Shown piece by piece: positions 43,276-57,090 of a stretch of 64,000 bases of DNA. Source of the DNA: Coenobita brevimanus (taxonomy: Eukaryota; Arthropoda; Malacostraca; Decapoda; Coenobitidae). The notes under the pieces were generated by a model. The model was not told where the DNA came from. It made no database searches and saw nothing but the letters and a program-made list of their open reading frames with translations. Made by a program: the position numbers and the translations under genes. The stretch is taken from assembly GCA_032717465.1 (NCBI GenBank), contig CM064664.1, positions 1,492,969 to 1,556,968 on the forward strand. Direction: 5' to 3'. Position 1 is the first letter of the stretch; each line of letters starts with the position of its first letter.

Positions 43276-46200
43276 TCGGCAGATTCGCATGACCATGTGA
43301 AATGTGAGAGGTGTGAATAAGGAGAGCAAGAGGGTGGAAATGGTGAATGTGTTCAAGAGTGCAAGATATGCCATGATGGCATTGTGTGAAACCGAGATGA
43401 AAAGATATGAAGTGGAGGAGTGGGAGGGTGTGAAATGTGTAAGATCGGGAATGAACAGGCGAGGAACATGTAAGGGAGGAGTTCCTTTGTTGATGAATGA
43501 GATGTGGCAGAGTGGAATGAGAGACTACAAATGTGTCAGCTCGAGGTGTATGTACGTCAAATTCAAGTTTGAGAAGGCGAAAGTTGTAATGATTGTAGCA
43601 TATGCACAGTGTGAGGACAGGAATGAGAGAAAGAAAGAGAGGTTTTGGGATGAGCTGTTTGAAGGAGTGAGAGAAATGCCCAAGAGCTATAAAGTGATCG
43701 TAAAGGGGAATATGAATGGAAGAGTAAGCACTGGTCCTGATGATGATATAATGGGTTGTTATGGAGGCCCAGGAGATAATAATAATGCGATGCGACTAAG
43801 GGATATGTGTCAGGAGAGGAGGTTGTGCATTTGTAACTCGTATTTCAAACACAATGACGCACATATATATACATGGTATACATAGAAGGAACAGGGATAT
43901 GTTGAAAGAAGCCTGACTGATTATGCGCTCGTAGAGAGGTCGATTATGGGAATGGTTGCTGATACGAGGGCCGTGAGAGGACGATGTGGAGATCTGTCAG
44001 ATCATATGATTGTGGTATGCAAGATCAAGCTGAGAGGAGTGAGGCTGATGAGGAAAGAGAGGAGCAGTTAGGGAGAAAGACTGAAAGTTGAGAAGCTGAG
44101 GATCAAAGAAATGGCAGATGATTACAGGACCAGAGTAAAGGACGAATTAGAATCAGTGAAATGGAATTAAATGGATTTGGACAGCCAGTGGAATGCATAT
44201 AGGGATTCCTTAGTTAGGAATGCTGAAGTGGTGTGTGGTGTGGCAAGAGTAACAACAAAGAAGAAAGGCACAGCATGGTGGGATTAGCAGGTTAAGACAG
44301 CGGTGGAGGAAAAGAGGAAGCAGTGGCTGAAGTGGTTACACGACAGGGGTTCAGTTGAAATGTAGAAGTCAAAGCGGAAAGAAATGTGATGGTGTGAAGG
44401 ATGTAGGTGGTAGATAATTAACCCATGGGGATGAAGTAAGGACCAGATGGAAAGAATATTTTGAAAGCCTGATGAATGGGAATAGAAAGTGCAGAGCGGC
44501 TGTAAACATGATTGGTTTTCTGGGTGTGCAGAGAAAGAATGCAGTGCCAGGAGACGTGACACTCACACAGGTGAAGAGTGCTGTGAAGAGGCTGGAAAAT
44601 GAGAAAGCAGCTGGGGTTGATGAGGTGTATGCAGAGATGATTAAGTGTTGTGGAGAAGTGGCATGAAGTCTTTGTTTGAGATATGTAAGAAGGCATGGAT
44701 GAGTTAAACTGTGCCTGCATGGTGAAAAAAGGCTGTGATTGTACCCCTGTACAAAAATAAAGGGAAGTGAAGTGAGTGCAAGAACTAACGTGGCATAAGT
44801 TTATTGAGTGTGGTAGGGAAGGTATATGGAAGAATAATTATAGAGAAAGTAAGAGAGATATCAGAAGTCCTAATGAATGATGAACAGGGTGGCTTTAGGA
44901 GTGGCAGTGAGACAGCAGAGAAGGTTTGTGAGATGGACCATAAGATGTTTATGGCATTCATGGATCTGGAAAAACATACGACACAGTGGACTGAGAAGGA
45001 TTGTGGAAAGTTTTGCACATGTATGGTGTAGATGCTAAGTTGCTATGTGCCGTCAGGAGTTTTTATGATGGTTTTGAGGCATGTGTAAGGGTTAATGGGC
45101 ATCTAAGTGAATGGTTCACAATCGGCGTGGACGTGCAACGAGGCTGTGTGATTATCCAATCGTTGTTCAATATATATGTGGATGGGGTGATGAGACAAAT
45201 AAAAACATGAGTAAAGGAGAGAGGGATGGCGTTTGTAATGAATGGTGATGGATGGAACATCTAAAATTTGTTGTACGCTGATGATGCACTACTATTACCA
45301 AATACCGAACAAGAACTTGGTAGGCTAGGGCAGAGTTTTGCTGATGTCTGTGAGCATCGTGCCTTAAGAGTAAATGTAGAAAAGTGTAAAGTGATGGTTA
45401 ATGAGAGAGAAGGTGACTGCCAGTGCGATGTTACAGTGAATGGAGGGAGACTAGAACTGGTGAGAGAGTTCAGGTACCTGTGTACAGTGATAGAAAAGAG
45501 AGGAAAATGTGGATAAGAAGTTGAGAGTAGAGTGACACAAGGGAGAAAGGTAGCTGTTGCAATGAAGGCCTTGCTAAGAAACAGAGGCTTCAGTGTTGCA
45601 GCTGCACAAGGCTTACATGAAGGAGTGTTAGTGCCAACATTAACATGTGGATGTGAGACTATGGTGTGGCATGAAAATGAGAAGTCAATAATAACAGCAG
45701 TGGAGATGAGACTGCTGAGGAATGTATGTGGAGTACAGAGGGTGGATAAGATACAAAATAATGTGATTCGTGATAAATGTGGAGTGAGGAAGTCGGTGGA
45801 CACCAGAATCGAGGATAGTGTACTGAGATGGTATGGTCATGTGGAGAGAATGGATAACAATAGAGTGGTGAAAAAGGTATACCTGAGCGAATTTGAAGGA
45901 GGAAGGAGGTGAGGTAGGCCAAGGGGAAGGTGAAAAGATTTGGTGGATGAGGGTGTGAGGATGAGAGACTTGGAAGTCGGTGAGGCCAGGGCATTGACAA
46001 GAGATTGAGCTAGCTGGATGACTGTTATGAGGAGAAGTTCATGATCAGGGATTTGGCACCCCTTTTTAATGTGGTAGTGTCCGGATTGACTCAATCGGAT
46101 ACGTTTATGTGAAGCTACAAAATGTGGTAAATGTTTTTGGCATATCCGATAGAGCCAGGATTCTGGGTGCTTGAATGATGAGTGAGTGGAAGCGTGGCCC

Positions 46201-46292
46201 ATTAGATTAGACAGATTTGGGCAGTCTGGACATTGCTACTCCATACCCTGCCCTAGGGAGGGAAAGGAGGTCTGGATGATGATGATATATAT

Positions 46293-46323
<31 letters not shown>
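43276..46323 (+). mobile_element. RTE-like LINE, copy H2, near full length
   Basis: About 3.05 kb: endonuclease, RT, C-terminal domain, a 3' UTR of about 300 bp, and a tail of GAT units, TA and then (GATA)n at 46274-46323. Short-repeat tails are typical of RTE elements. Same family as H1 and in the same direction. It carries two internal deletions relative to H1 (near 44365 and 44908). Confidence 0.85.
43304..45958 (+). pseudogene. RTE-like endonuclease/RT of H2
   Basis: Endonuclease frame 43304-43885: ALCETEMKRYEVEEWEG (E box), VKGNMNGRVSTGPDD (GDMNGR-type, with Asp changed to Asn) and CNSYFKHNDAHIYTW. RT: ENEKAAGVDEVYAEMIKCCG, DEQGGFRSGSE, AFMDLEKHTTQWTEKDC, a damaged VQRGCVIIQSLFNIYVDGVM, and MLYADDALLLPNTEQELGRL with YADD intact. 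C-terminus: RWYGHVERMDNNRVVKKVYL. Stops and shifts throughout. Confidence 0.82.
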
Positions 46324-46697
46324 TAATCTCATCAGCCGTTTGTGTCCACTGCAGGACCGGCCTATCCCGACCGAAGTGGGGACGATACAGCGTATGTATC
46401 CCTACCTAGTGGCTTAGGCTGTTTGGTAGAGATTGTATGTAGGGTGAGAAGTGCCTGTAAGTGTAACTGTTGTGTGGCAGTGGCTTTGGATGTGTGTGTA
46501 AGCCGTGAACCAAGTGTAATTAGCCCGCAAAAGCCACCTTGGTGCAAGCATACTTTATAGTATGAAACATTGTTTCAACCACAGCACCCCTTATGTCCGT
46601 CAATGCAGTATGTGGCCAGAAGAATGCACCCAAAGTTTATTACCCTGGTGGGGCGCGAGCTCTCGTTCTTCAGTGTACGAAAACGCACACTTTACCA

Positions 46698-46782
<85 letters not shown>
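46324..46782. repeat. CATCAGCCG-type repeat, spacer and (CA)n(TA)n
   Basis: 46324-46375 contains CATCAGCCGTTTGTGTCCAC followed by TGCAGGACC, a stretch I associate with 3' ends of arthropod RTE/SINE repeats. The next 320 bp are unassigned. (CA)n at 46700-46739 and (TA)n at 46740-46784 precede the next transposon. Confidence 0.5.
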
Positions 46783-46785
<3 letters not shown>

Positions 46786-47220
46786 TCTCCAGCAAAAGTC
46801 GAGCGACCAGCCTGACGAGCAGGTTGGTATATGTGTCACCGCCGCACCCTCATTTTCAACCCCTCCCGCCCCTTCCCTCATTCCCATTCATTCGTCTACC
46901 CTCCACCCTTCCCACATTCAACGGCAAGTGAGTAAGGCCTACTCCCAATGTCTCAACCATTATTCCGCCACCTATTTGTCTTGGGAAATAATGGTTTTGT
47001 TTTGCTAACGAATAAAAACATATTACACAGTGTTTTCCTTCATAGTATCGTTAGGTATACACCATGATCTGAACGGTGGATGATATAAAATTGTAATATA
47101 TTGGTATGATAGTGAGGTCTGTAATCATACAGTTTATCATTCTGACGGTTGTATCCTGTCGGTGTGTAACATTAAGCAGTCAGAAGTTATAAGTAGTTGT
47201 TTGTAGTGGTCGGTGGTGTG
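46783..47220 (+). repeat. Left arm of second long-TIR element
   Basis: Inverted partner of 49041-49465. Shared landmarks: TCTCCAGCAAAA at the end, a CAATGTCTCAACCA-like stretch, and GTTTGTAGTGGT at the inner end. Confidence 0.75.
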
Positions 47221-47612
47221 CTCCTTCCCTTACCTGACATAATCACTGTTTCATTACAAACTGTTATTGGTCATTACCATTAGTTACTATTAATACCCCA
47301 TGTGTGATAATAGCAAAGTGTTACTAATAAGTAAAACACATGATCAGTATTATCTTGGTTATTGATGTCTTAATACATGATATCGGATAACGTTGGGCGA
47401 CAGGGACTGGATGACAGCTTGTCTGGTTGTTAACCCACCTAAGCTGGCCTGAGGCCATGACGTGGTTGGTGGCATTACCAAAGGTCAGTCAATATTTAGA
47501 CACTTTTCATTTCTGCTGACAGTATTATAAGTATCAAGGTCAATATCATACACAGGACAGCCAACAGTACAGTGTGCCGCGTGGTGTGCTGGCCTCGCAC
47601 ACAACGTACAAC

Positions 47613-47873
47613 CAGGGCCGGATTACCAGGTATAGGCAAAATGGGCAACTGCCTACCAGGCCACGGCCTGTCGCAGGCCATCCAGACTTCTAGAGCAGAA
47701 TGAATATACACTTTGGGCCTCCAAATAAGGGCCATCACCCATCAGGCCATCAAAAAAGGCCATTATAGGCCATGCCAACATTTCAATCGAAATAACGGAA
47801 GAAAGAGATCTATTTGTTGCAGGCCAACAGTCTCCATTGCCTACCAGGCCACAGCAGGGTTAATCCAGCGCTG
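47613..47873. mobile_element. hAT-like MITE, 261 bp, 8-bp target duplication
   Basis: Ends CAGGGCCGGATTACC and, inward from the right, CAGCGCTGGATTAACC. Flanks are CGTACAAC (47605-47612) and CATACAAC (47874-47881), an 8-bp duplication with one change, as expected for hAT. No coding capacity. Confidence 0.72.
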
Positions 47874-49040
47874 CATACAACCAATCCCCTCCACCCCTTG
47901 CTTCAGCCGTTTATTGCCACTCACTCCAGCAAGAGACCCGCCAGCACCTGATAACAATATCAGGAATATAACCTTGCCTTATGTAGTTATAACTGCAATA
48001 GGGTGTAATTTGCGATTCACACGATTATAACAATACGTATTTCGAAAAAGGTAATCAATAACTAACTTGGCCAACTGGATGATCTGCATAGAAACCAAAC
48101 TTGTCTCGATTGCAGCTTACGCTAATCATCATTATCGTGCCATACAACAGATAATTCAGTTTATTCGTTTTCAGCTAGAATGTTTTCAACAAAGGTTTGA
48201 CAAGTTACGGTTCACACTGGTCAGTCTTACTTACAGCAACGTCATAGACGTAACAGTCTGGTTAACTTTATGATTATTTGCTCTTCAACTTGTGTCCTAC
48301 GTCTGCTACTACTTTCCTCTTTCTCTGTATGACCATGGTTTTTCCCATTAACTATTGTCAGCTGAAACGTCAATTGCCTCAGAGAGGGATGGATGTTAAA
48401 ATGGAAAAACGGTTTTGGTTAAGCAAGTATTTAGTAAGGAAGACTAACTGACTACCGGTATATGTAAGAGCACATTTTAAAACGACATGAAACAGTGGGG
48501 TCAGACATTGGATTTATATGATAATGGAATGTTATGGGTAACTGGGGGAGTGATAAAGTAACCTTGTCAATACCGAGTAGGACCACCCACCACTTTTTCT
48601 ATCGCCCTGTTCCAGTTGCCCAACAACAACATGTGGTATTGTGACAATAGTGAATGTTTTACTAGAGATCTGGTGTTTTAGCCTGACTTACCCTGCAAAG
48701 TTAAAGGCTACGTTCAAACTAATGTATTATAATCCGCAATTGCACTGCATATCTGACTGAATAACATTAAGAAAATAAGGTCTTACTGTGTACTGATCAT
48801 TAAATGCTTATTTGCCATATCGTTAAACTACAAATATCACTATTATATGGCGCAGTGGACAATATTGTAATGCACACTTCATGGTGATAAAGACGTGTTT
48901 ATGAGCATTGGTGGAAAACACACACACGCACACACACACACGTTATCCACCCCGGGCAGAGCCGTCGACTCAAGGCCCATTTCCCTCTCCCCATGCCCCC
49001 ACCACAACGTGTGACGGTCAGCTACCCCCACCCCCCCACA
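47874..49040. other. Centre of second long-TIR element, no gene recognised
   Basis: Unassigned sequence with a short (CA)n at 48919-48941. I could not recognise any transposase motif on either strand. Confidence 0.45.
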
Positions 49041-49465
49041 CACACACCACCAACCACTACAAACATCAACTTATAGCTTCCGACTGTTTAATGTTACACA
49101 CGACTGGATACAAAGGTCAAAATGATAAATTGTATGATTACAGACCTCACTATCATACGAATATATTACTATATCACCCCGTGTTCAGATCGTGGTGTAT
49201 AAATAACTATACTATGGAGTAAAACACTGTGTAATGTGTTTTTCGTTATCATAACAAAACCATTTATCTCCAAGACAAATGGATGATGGAAGAGTGGTTG
49301 AGACAATGCAAGTAGGCCTTACTCTCTTGCCCTTGGGTGTGGGGAGGGAGAAAGGAAGACAAATGAATGGGAACGAGGGAGGGGGGGATTGAAACTGGGG
49401 GTGCGGCGGTGCCACGTATACCAATCTGCTCATTGAGCCAGTCACTCGATTTTTGCTGGAGACTG
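49041..49465 (-). repeat. Right arm of second long-TIR element
   Basis: Inverted partner of 46783-47220. Confidence 0.75.
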
Positions 49466-49483
49466 TACATATATACATATATA

Positions 49484-49653
49484 TGTCAGGACTCTTCAAT
49501 ATCGTAAAGCATGCCTAGGTATTCTAGAGGTTAAATGAAAGTCATATGCTAGAGGCCGAAGGAAATGTGTTAGCACAACTCTCCCTCAGAGAGGAATGCC
49601 AGTCAGCACAATATGTCATATTCACCACCTCATGATGCTTGGCCGGAAAGCCA

Positions 49654-49725
<72 letters not shown>

Positions 49726-50177
49726 GCTTCTAGAATATTCGACAACCGTATAATCCACATGGCAGAAGCTCTCCTATACGACAGAGAAGCGAGAAGAAGT
49801 AAGAAGGATTTAGGAGGCTGAGGGAGAAAGAAGCGAGAAGGAATTACGAGGCTGGAGGAGAAAGAAGCGAGAAGGAATTATAAGACTGGAGGAGAAAAAC
49901 GTGAGAAGGAAATAAGAGAGAGAGGGAGAAGGGGGTCTAGACTCGAGAGAGAAGCATGGTGGTGTTAAATAGGGATCAGGGTCACGAAGTTAACTTAGTG
50001 TAAATTTTGAGATATCCCCTTGAAGAAAATAAAACTACAATCAATCCCCGACTCATCTTTATCTTCTCCTGTCACCAGCTACAAGTGAACTGAGGTTATC
50101 TCTCACAAATGTACTCACTATTACCTACAGCTCAGCTACAGCTACAATTCAATCAATTACAAGTCTGATATATTATT
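49484..50177 (+). mobile_element. Gypsy LTR (family B), plus orientation
   Basis: Starts TGTCAGGACTCTTCAATATC. It contains a (CA)n at 49652-49722, purine-rich GAAGCGAGAAG repeats in U3, and the poly(A) block AAATAAAACTACAATCAA near 50023. By comparison with the inverted copy (63246-63072 plus 58778-58346) it ends near 50177. Confidence 0.78.
49652..49722. repeat. (CA)n inside LTR B
   Basis: About 70 bp of CA at the position where the inverted LTR copy carries the CR1-like LINE. Confidence 0.95.
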
Positions 50178-51745
50178 CTGTTGATCGTGAACATATGAAC
50201 CATGCCAACTTGCCTACGAGTCCACGAGCCTACAAGCCTACAATTCTATGATCAAGTAACCACAAGCAAGTAATCAGTAAGAAGAACGAGTTACGAGTGA
50301 AGAAACAAGCTCTACGATTAACTACAAGAAACAAGTCTACGAGACATCTCTATAATCTTCTACATGCACCTACAAATAGCGAAAGTCTTCAGCAAACAAT
50401 AAGTAAATCACAATAAGAAAGGACCGAGAGTAAATTGCGAAAGAAAAACAAAACAAGCAAACAAAGAGCGAGAGTTAACTCATAACCCACGACAACAGCA
50501 ACCCCCACCTGATCCCACCTTCTCTCCAGCCACCCTCCAACATCACCACGCTGATGCAGGGGTGAACAGGTCAAAACTACAATGCAGCAACTCTCAGAGC
50601 CCTCATTCATCACTCATCTTACTCATCATTGCTCACTCAAACATTACTCATCGTGACTCATTTCTTCTCCACAGCTACCAAAGTGAAAAGTCAACGTGTG
50701 TGGTGCTGGTATTGCTGAGAACATAACTCACTTTAATTAACACTGATTTTGCACCACGACCCTGAAGTGACCCAGTGTGTATCAGCTGGCAGGAATTCCT
50801 CAACTAGTCACTAATATATCAGCTTGGAACCTCACAGCTGATCACCAATTTATATATCAGCTGAGTCGCGAACTCACATTTCCAAGCAAGGTTCATGTTA
50901 CGCCTGGTTGAAGTCACCTCCGGCTGACACACTCCACCAAAACGCCTTCCACTCACTGCAGATTGTGGGAAATCGATGTAGAATCCTGTTGAAGCAACTT
51001 AGAAGGTAGAGTGTGCAGGTGAACTGAAACCGAGCAGAATAAATCTCTCTTTATTGGACACAGAAAGATACAACTGCGACACAGAGAGAGCTCAGAATTA
51101 TACATCCCTCTCGTTCAAATGATACGTGCTTTCTGCCCTAGCTGGCCGCCATCCCCTCTGGGTGTGGCGCCGAGTCAGCTAAATCAGAGGTGTTAAACCT
51201 CCACAGACAACTGCGATTTATACATGAATAGAAGCATCATGACTATACCATGTACAGTACATTATACACCTCAATAAAATAGTATTGATTAAATTAAGGT
51301 ATACCAACAAGGTAAATATTTGCCCCAAGACTTAAACACATATGCAATTCATATTTCTCTATCGCCTTCCCTTTACTCTAGGTTTTGATTAAAAGAAGAT
51401 GACTGATTCTGCATCCTATCCCAAGCCACACTTTACAGTGAAATGGCATTTGTTTGTTTATCATTCACACTTTGTTGTATATTGTTAATTATGAATAAAC
51501 AACTTTATATGTAAATGCAACAGTAGTGTGAAACAACTAGTCATGGGCTACAATATTGGCACCAGAACAAGTGTGACATCATTTTACCTCTTAAGTAAGT
51601 GAATATACTTTTTACTTATTTTCCCCAGAGCCCAAACATGGTAACAAACACCACTTCATCTATATAATATTTTACGTACACACACCTTCTTCACTTATTT
51701 GTATTAAGTCCATTATTCATTACCATTATAACCAGTAACAATTAT

Positions 51746-51749
<4 letters not shown>
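50178..51749 (+). mobile_element. Gypsy family B leader, with possible inserted LTR
   Basis: The start (CCTACGAG..CTACAATTCTAT) and the end (AAGTGAATATACTTTTTACT at about 51597, CAGTAACAATTA near 51735) match the family A leader, where they are only about 360 bp apart. The extra sequence between contains AATAAACAACTTTATATG then GGGCTACA and TTGGCACCAGAACAAG, which could be the end of another LTR with its primer site. No gene found. Confidence 0.45.

Positions 51750-51810
<61 letters not shown>
51750..51810. repeat. (TA)n, left of pogo MITE
   Basis: About 60 bp of TA, at the same leader position where family A has a (TA)n tract. Confidence 0.95.

Positions 51811-53713
<1,903 letters not shown>

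Positions 53714-53770
<57 letters not shown>
53714..53770. repeat. (TA)n microsatellite
   Basis: 57 bp of TA directly outside the right end of the second pogo-like element. Confidence 0.95.
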
Positions 53771-53772
<2 letters not shown>

Positions 53773-53993
53773 TATATATCTTCCATTTATTAATATTCAT
53801 TTTAGTTGTCAACACAGTTAACACATACATAGGATAAGTGTCTCATGACAACATTTCCTAGCACAATCAGTTTTTTATTTTAGTGCTTAGTGTTATGATG
53901 GGAATATTTTCATTACCACCAAATTTATTGCCAAATGAAAAAGCATCTGCACTACCAAATGCCAATTTGCAGCTTGCAGAACAACAAGAAAAC

Positions 53994-54747
53994 TTAACCC
54001 GCCCGTCCCGACTGATTTTCCACCACTGACTCCCCCCAATCCCGACCAATTTTGGAAAAAAAAAAATTCTTGGCTCAAACCTCCACTTTCTGTGAGAAAC
54101 ATCGAAAATTCATAGAGAAATCGCTCACCTGAGATTTAAAATACTCAATACAGGTAGCAGTACTCCTTACCTTACTGGGTTATCTATCAGGCTGGCTCCA
54201 AAGAAAACGAGTTCTATGGGAGGGTAACTTTTCCACACCACTCATAAACGGTATTTATTTATTTATTTGGTACGAATTTATATGTAGTTCGAGAGAATAT
54301 TGGTTTTCAAACAGTAATATAGGCAATATAAGCATTGTTTCACTCACTAACAAATCAACATACCTGACCTTTTTTGGTGACATTACCTGATAATCATTTC
54401 TGACTGTTTCTTCCTCTAATACTACGTAAACTTTATCGTCCACATTGTCATCAATTGGGGAATCACTCTGGCCCTGAATGTCTTTATTGGCCAGGTCACT
54501 GGTAACAGGTAAATTGCTTTGACAATGGCACGTAGAGGAGGTAGGTAATGCAGGGTAAGGCATGGTCCCTGCCTGGCATCTTGTAGAGGAAGGTGTCCTG
54601 AGTATACGTACCAAAAATCACATGCAAAAATTGAAAATTGTTCAAATTATGAACCTTGCAATTACGCGACATACCACTATGTCGACGGGTCTAGCTGTGA
54701 CAAAACGTTGCAACATACCCTTACATCGACTGGATGCCTCGGGTTAA
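53994..54747 (-). mobile_element. PiggyBac-like element, 754 bp, copy 1
   Basis: TTAA at both ends (53994-53997, 54744-54747), joined to CCCGCCCGTCCCGAC on the left and CCCGAGGCATCCAGT inward from the right. It interrupts gag exactly at TTAA. About 590 bp of it recur, in the same orientation, from 63393 to the end of the window. It carries a minus-strand frame (54255-54614). Confidence 0.75.
54255..54614 (-). pseudogene. 119-codon frame in piggyBac-like element
   Basis: Acidic N-terminal-like peptide (SDSPIDDNVDDKVYVVLEEE, then TVRNDYQ). PiggyBac transposases often begin with such an acidic region, but no DDD core is present. A GTAATG donor-like site follows DNDYQ-type codons. The second copy of the element has this frame broken. 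Function not assigned. Confidence 0.4.
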
Positions 54748-55536
54748 CAAACACATTTAGTTCTCCACAAACTACAGATAAATAGACAAATACTTCACAG
54801 ATCTATGATGATGAGGGTGCTACAGTATTTCAATACCATTCTCAGATGCAGGTACTGACGATTTTAGTTCTGCCCTACACACCTATGAAAACAGTCTGAC
54901 GATGGTTCACAGGTCAGGAAATGCTTACCCAACAATCCCTTCCCATAATGACATGGGATTTCATGCGAATTTAACGAAACAAATAACAAGGGTAACGGAG
55001 GTAATTCCACATCCCCTCCCCATGTCTATATTTATCACGAGGACAAATTTCTCACAAAATTTTCAGGCACAGAAAAGGATCGCATTGATGTCATGTCCCT
55101 TATCAGTCAGTGCGAGCAACTCTTTGCTAAGAGACATATAACAGATGAAAATGAGAAAATGGCCATTTTTTCCTTTTGGATTACCCAGGAAAGTTGCCTA
55201 GCCGGTGACCTACTCAGATCTAATAAACTCTTACAAGCTGAGACATATGATGAGTATAAGACAGATTTCCTGAAGAAATTTTCTGGAGGTATAAGTTTCT
55301 TGCCAGGTATAATTCCAGAATTACACAAGATTGTGAATCTCATGAGAGAACATACCGGTACAGCAAATCCTGTCTTAGGTGAAATAACAGCAGATGTATC
55401 AACAATTAAGAGAATACTGTTAGCTACTCTACAGAACTCAAACTGGGTAACAGCTGATGGGAAGATATCCCCATTGCACGTCATAGACATCATTGGTTAT
55501 GCAGCTGCACTGTGTAAATTACCTGATAAGTATTAA

Positions 55537-57090
55537 AGATAACTAAAACAATACCTTACATCCCAGGAATGTGTTTGTTAGAAATTATGAATGAGGTAGA
55601 GATGAATTGTACCAAAGCAGGGGTGAGTGAATCACAACCCAGTACAACCAAAATGAGAGTTACAGACCCAGTGGCAGCCACGAACACTTGTAGCAAAGAA
55701 CAAAATTGATTGCGACTCAAAAACAGACAAACCAAACAACCCCAGATGTCAAGACAACGTTCCCAAATGCCAGGCTACAGACTGCCTCAAAAGTCTGCAC
55801 ATAGTCCGAGTAGAAATCATGCCCAGGAAAAAACTAAAAATTGAAAGTCATCTTGAGGGTCACATTCGAGAGAGAGGTCCACTCTATGTTATTATTGTGC
55901 AAATCCTGATCACACAAAATATGAATGTTATAATTAAAATAAAAAGGACAAACAAAGGCAAAAGGATATGATCCATACTGTAGACATCAAAGGTCCTCGG
56001 GACACTGGACCTCAGAATGTAAAACAATTTTAAATTGGTTTCTATGTTTATATGGGGGTAAGGGCAAGCCACGACAAAAAACGACCAACCATAAAAAAAA
56101 ATTAATCTAAAGTGAACATAGGAGGTTTGATTGGAAATGAGTGTATCTTAGTACCTGCATCATGTGAAGATCAAATCATTTCATTGTTCTTCGATACAGG
56201 CTCCCCTGTGCATTTAATAACACAGGAGGAATTAGAGAGTTTTTAGAAATTTGAAAAAAGTAACATTCTTGGAGGAATCTGATTTAGACTATAAGCAACA
56301 GATGACCAACAAATAACTGTAAAGGGCATGATGCTTTTAAACATCAGTTTTACAGAGACTACGAGAAAAATATCTGCTATTTTCTATATAGCAGAAAATT
56401 TTGCAATAAGAGCTAACATGTTATTAGGTTTGAAAAGTATGAAGAGATAGAATATAATTTTACTCACACATATGAATGGAATAGATTACAAGAATGAATT
56501 CATAAAGGAATTATCATCAGAACTATCACCCATCAACAATACAAAATCAAAAAGACTTGGAACTATCAAACCACTAAACAGAAACACTCAATCAGACAAG
56601 GGTACACATGCACTCACACCATCCCTCCTAACCCCCACATCCTCTCTGCCTAGTGACACAAGTGAGAGCCAAGCAGCAACAATGATTCCCACCTGTCTCA
56701 CCAATGATGTAGTAATTCTGCCTAACTCATAATATGAAAGTCACTATAAAGAGTAAATTGAAGAATAGTACTGTTCTTGTCTTAGGAGAATTATAGAGAA
56801 ATGCCTCTCGGTGGAAATCGCATTATGTCAGGTGAACAACGATGGGGAAACTCATGTGTTCCTCATTAATCAGATGAATGGGGAAGTAGAGATTTAAAAA
56901 AGGGGACTTGTCTTTGCAGCTTAGAGACATGTCCTGCCCTTGTGAAAGAAATAATCATAGCAGGAACTACAAGTATGATAAAATCTAGACAGAGAATGCA
57001 TTAAGGAGAATTTGATTCACTCAGGACAATTTAATGAAGAATTTGATCTCCTAGATTTATTACAGAAACATCAGCAAACTGTAGCATTAC
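55537..57090 (+). pseudogene. Gypsy zinc knuckle and protease region
   Basis: CYYCANPDHTKYEC near 55885 is a perfect CX2CX4HX4C zinc knuckle. A second one near 55985, CRHQRSSGHWTSEC, has lost its second Cys. The retroviral-type protease motif LFFDTGSPVHLIT lies near 56190. The frame is broken by stops between them. A Ser/Thr-rich frame follows at 56472-56732. Confidence 0.75.

Larger units (their letters stand above)
46783..49465. mobile_element. Second long-TIR element (Tc1/mariner-like), 2.7 kb
   Basis: The right end, read inward, begins CAGTCTCCAGCAAAAATCGAG after TA (49466-49467). The left end reads CTCTCCAGCAAAAGTCGAG out of a (TA)n tract, with its first bases altered. The arms extend about 430 bp each (46783-47220 and 49041-49465) and are clearly similar in inverted orientation. 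The 1.8 kb centre has no recognisable transposase and carries a hAT-like MITE. Confidence 0.7.
53895..55536 (+). pseudogene. Gypsy gag, split by a piggyBac-like element
   Basis: Start MMGIFSLPPNLLPNEKASAL at 53895. The frame runs to ENLT at the TTAA of 53994-53997 and resumes after 54747 as NTFSSPQTTDK and a stop. The main gag body is 55054-55536: KFSGTEKDRIDVMSLISQC, YDEYKTDFLKKFSG, and a C-terminal part ending AALCKLPDKY stop. It matches the general Ty3/Gypsy gag layout (no active site to test). Confidence 0.65.

Noticed and set aside
45261..46202. Minus-strand frames of 113-180 codons
   Set aside because: Antisense shadows of LINE H2 RT and 3' UTR.
47432..47867. TTAACCCACCTAAG and CAGGGTTAA as ends of a piggyBac-like element
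   Set aside because: Apart from TTAACCC the ends do not match, and the right side is better explained as the end of the hAT-like MITE.
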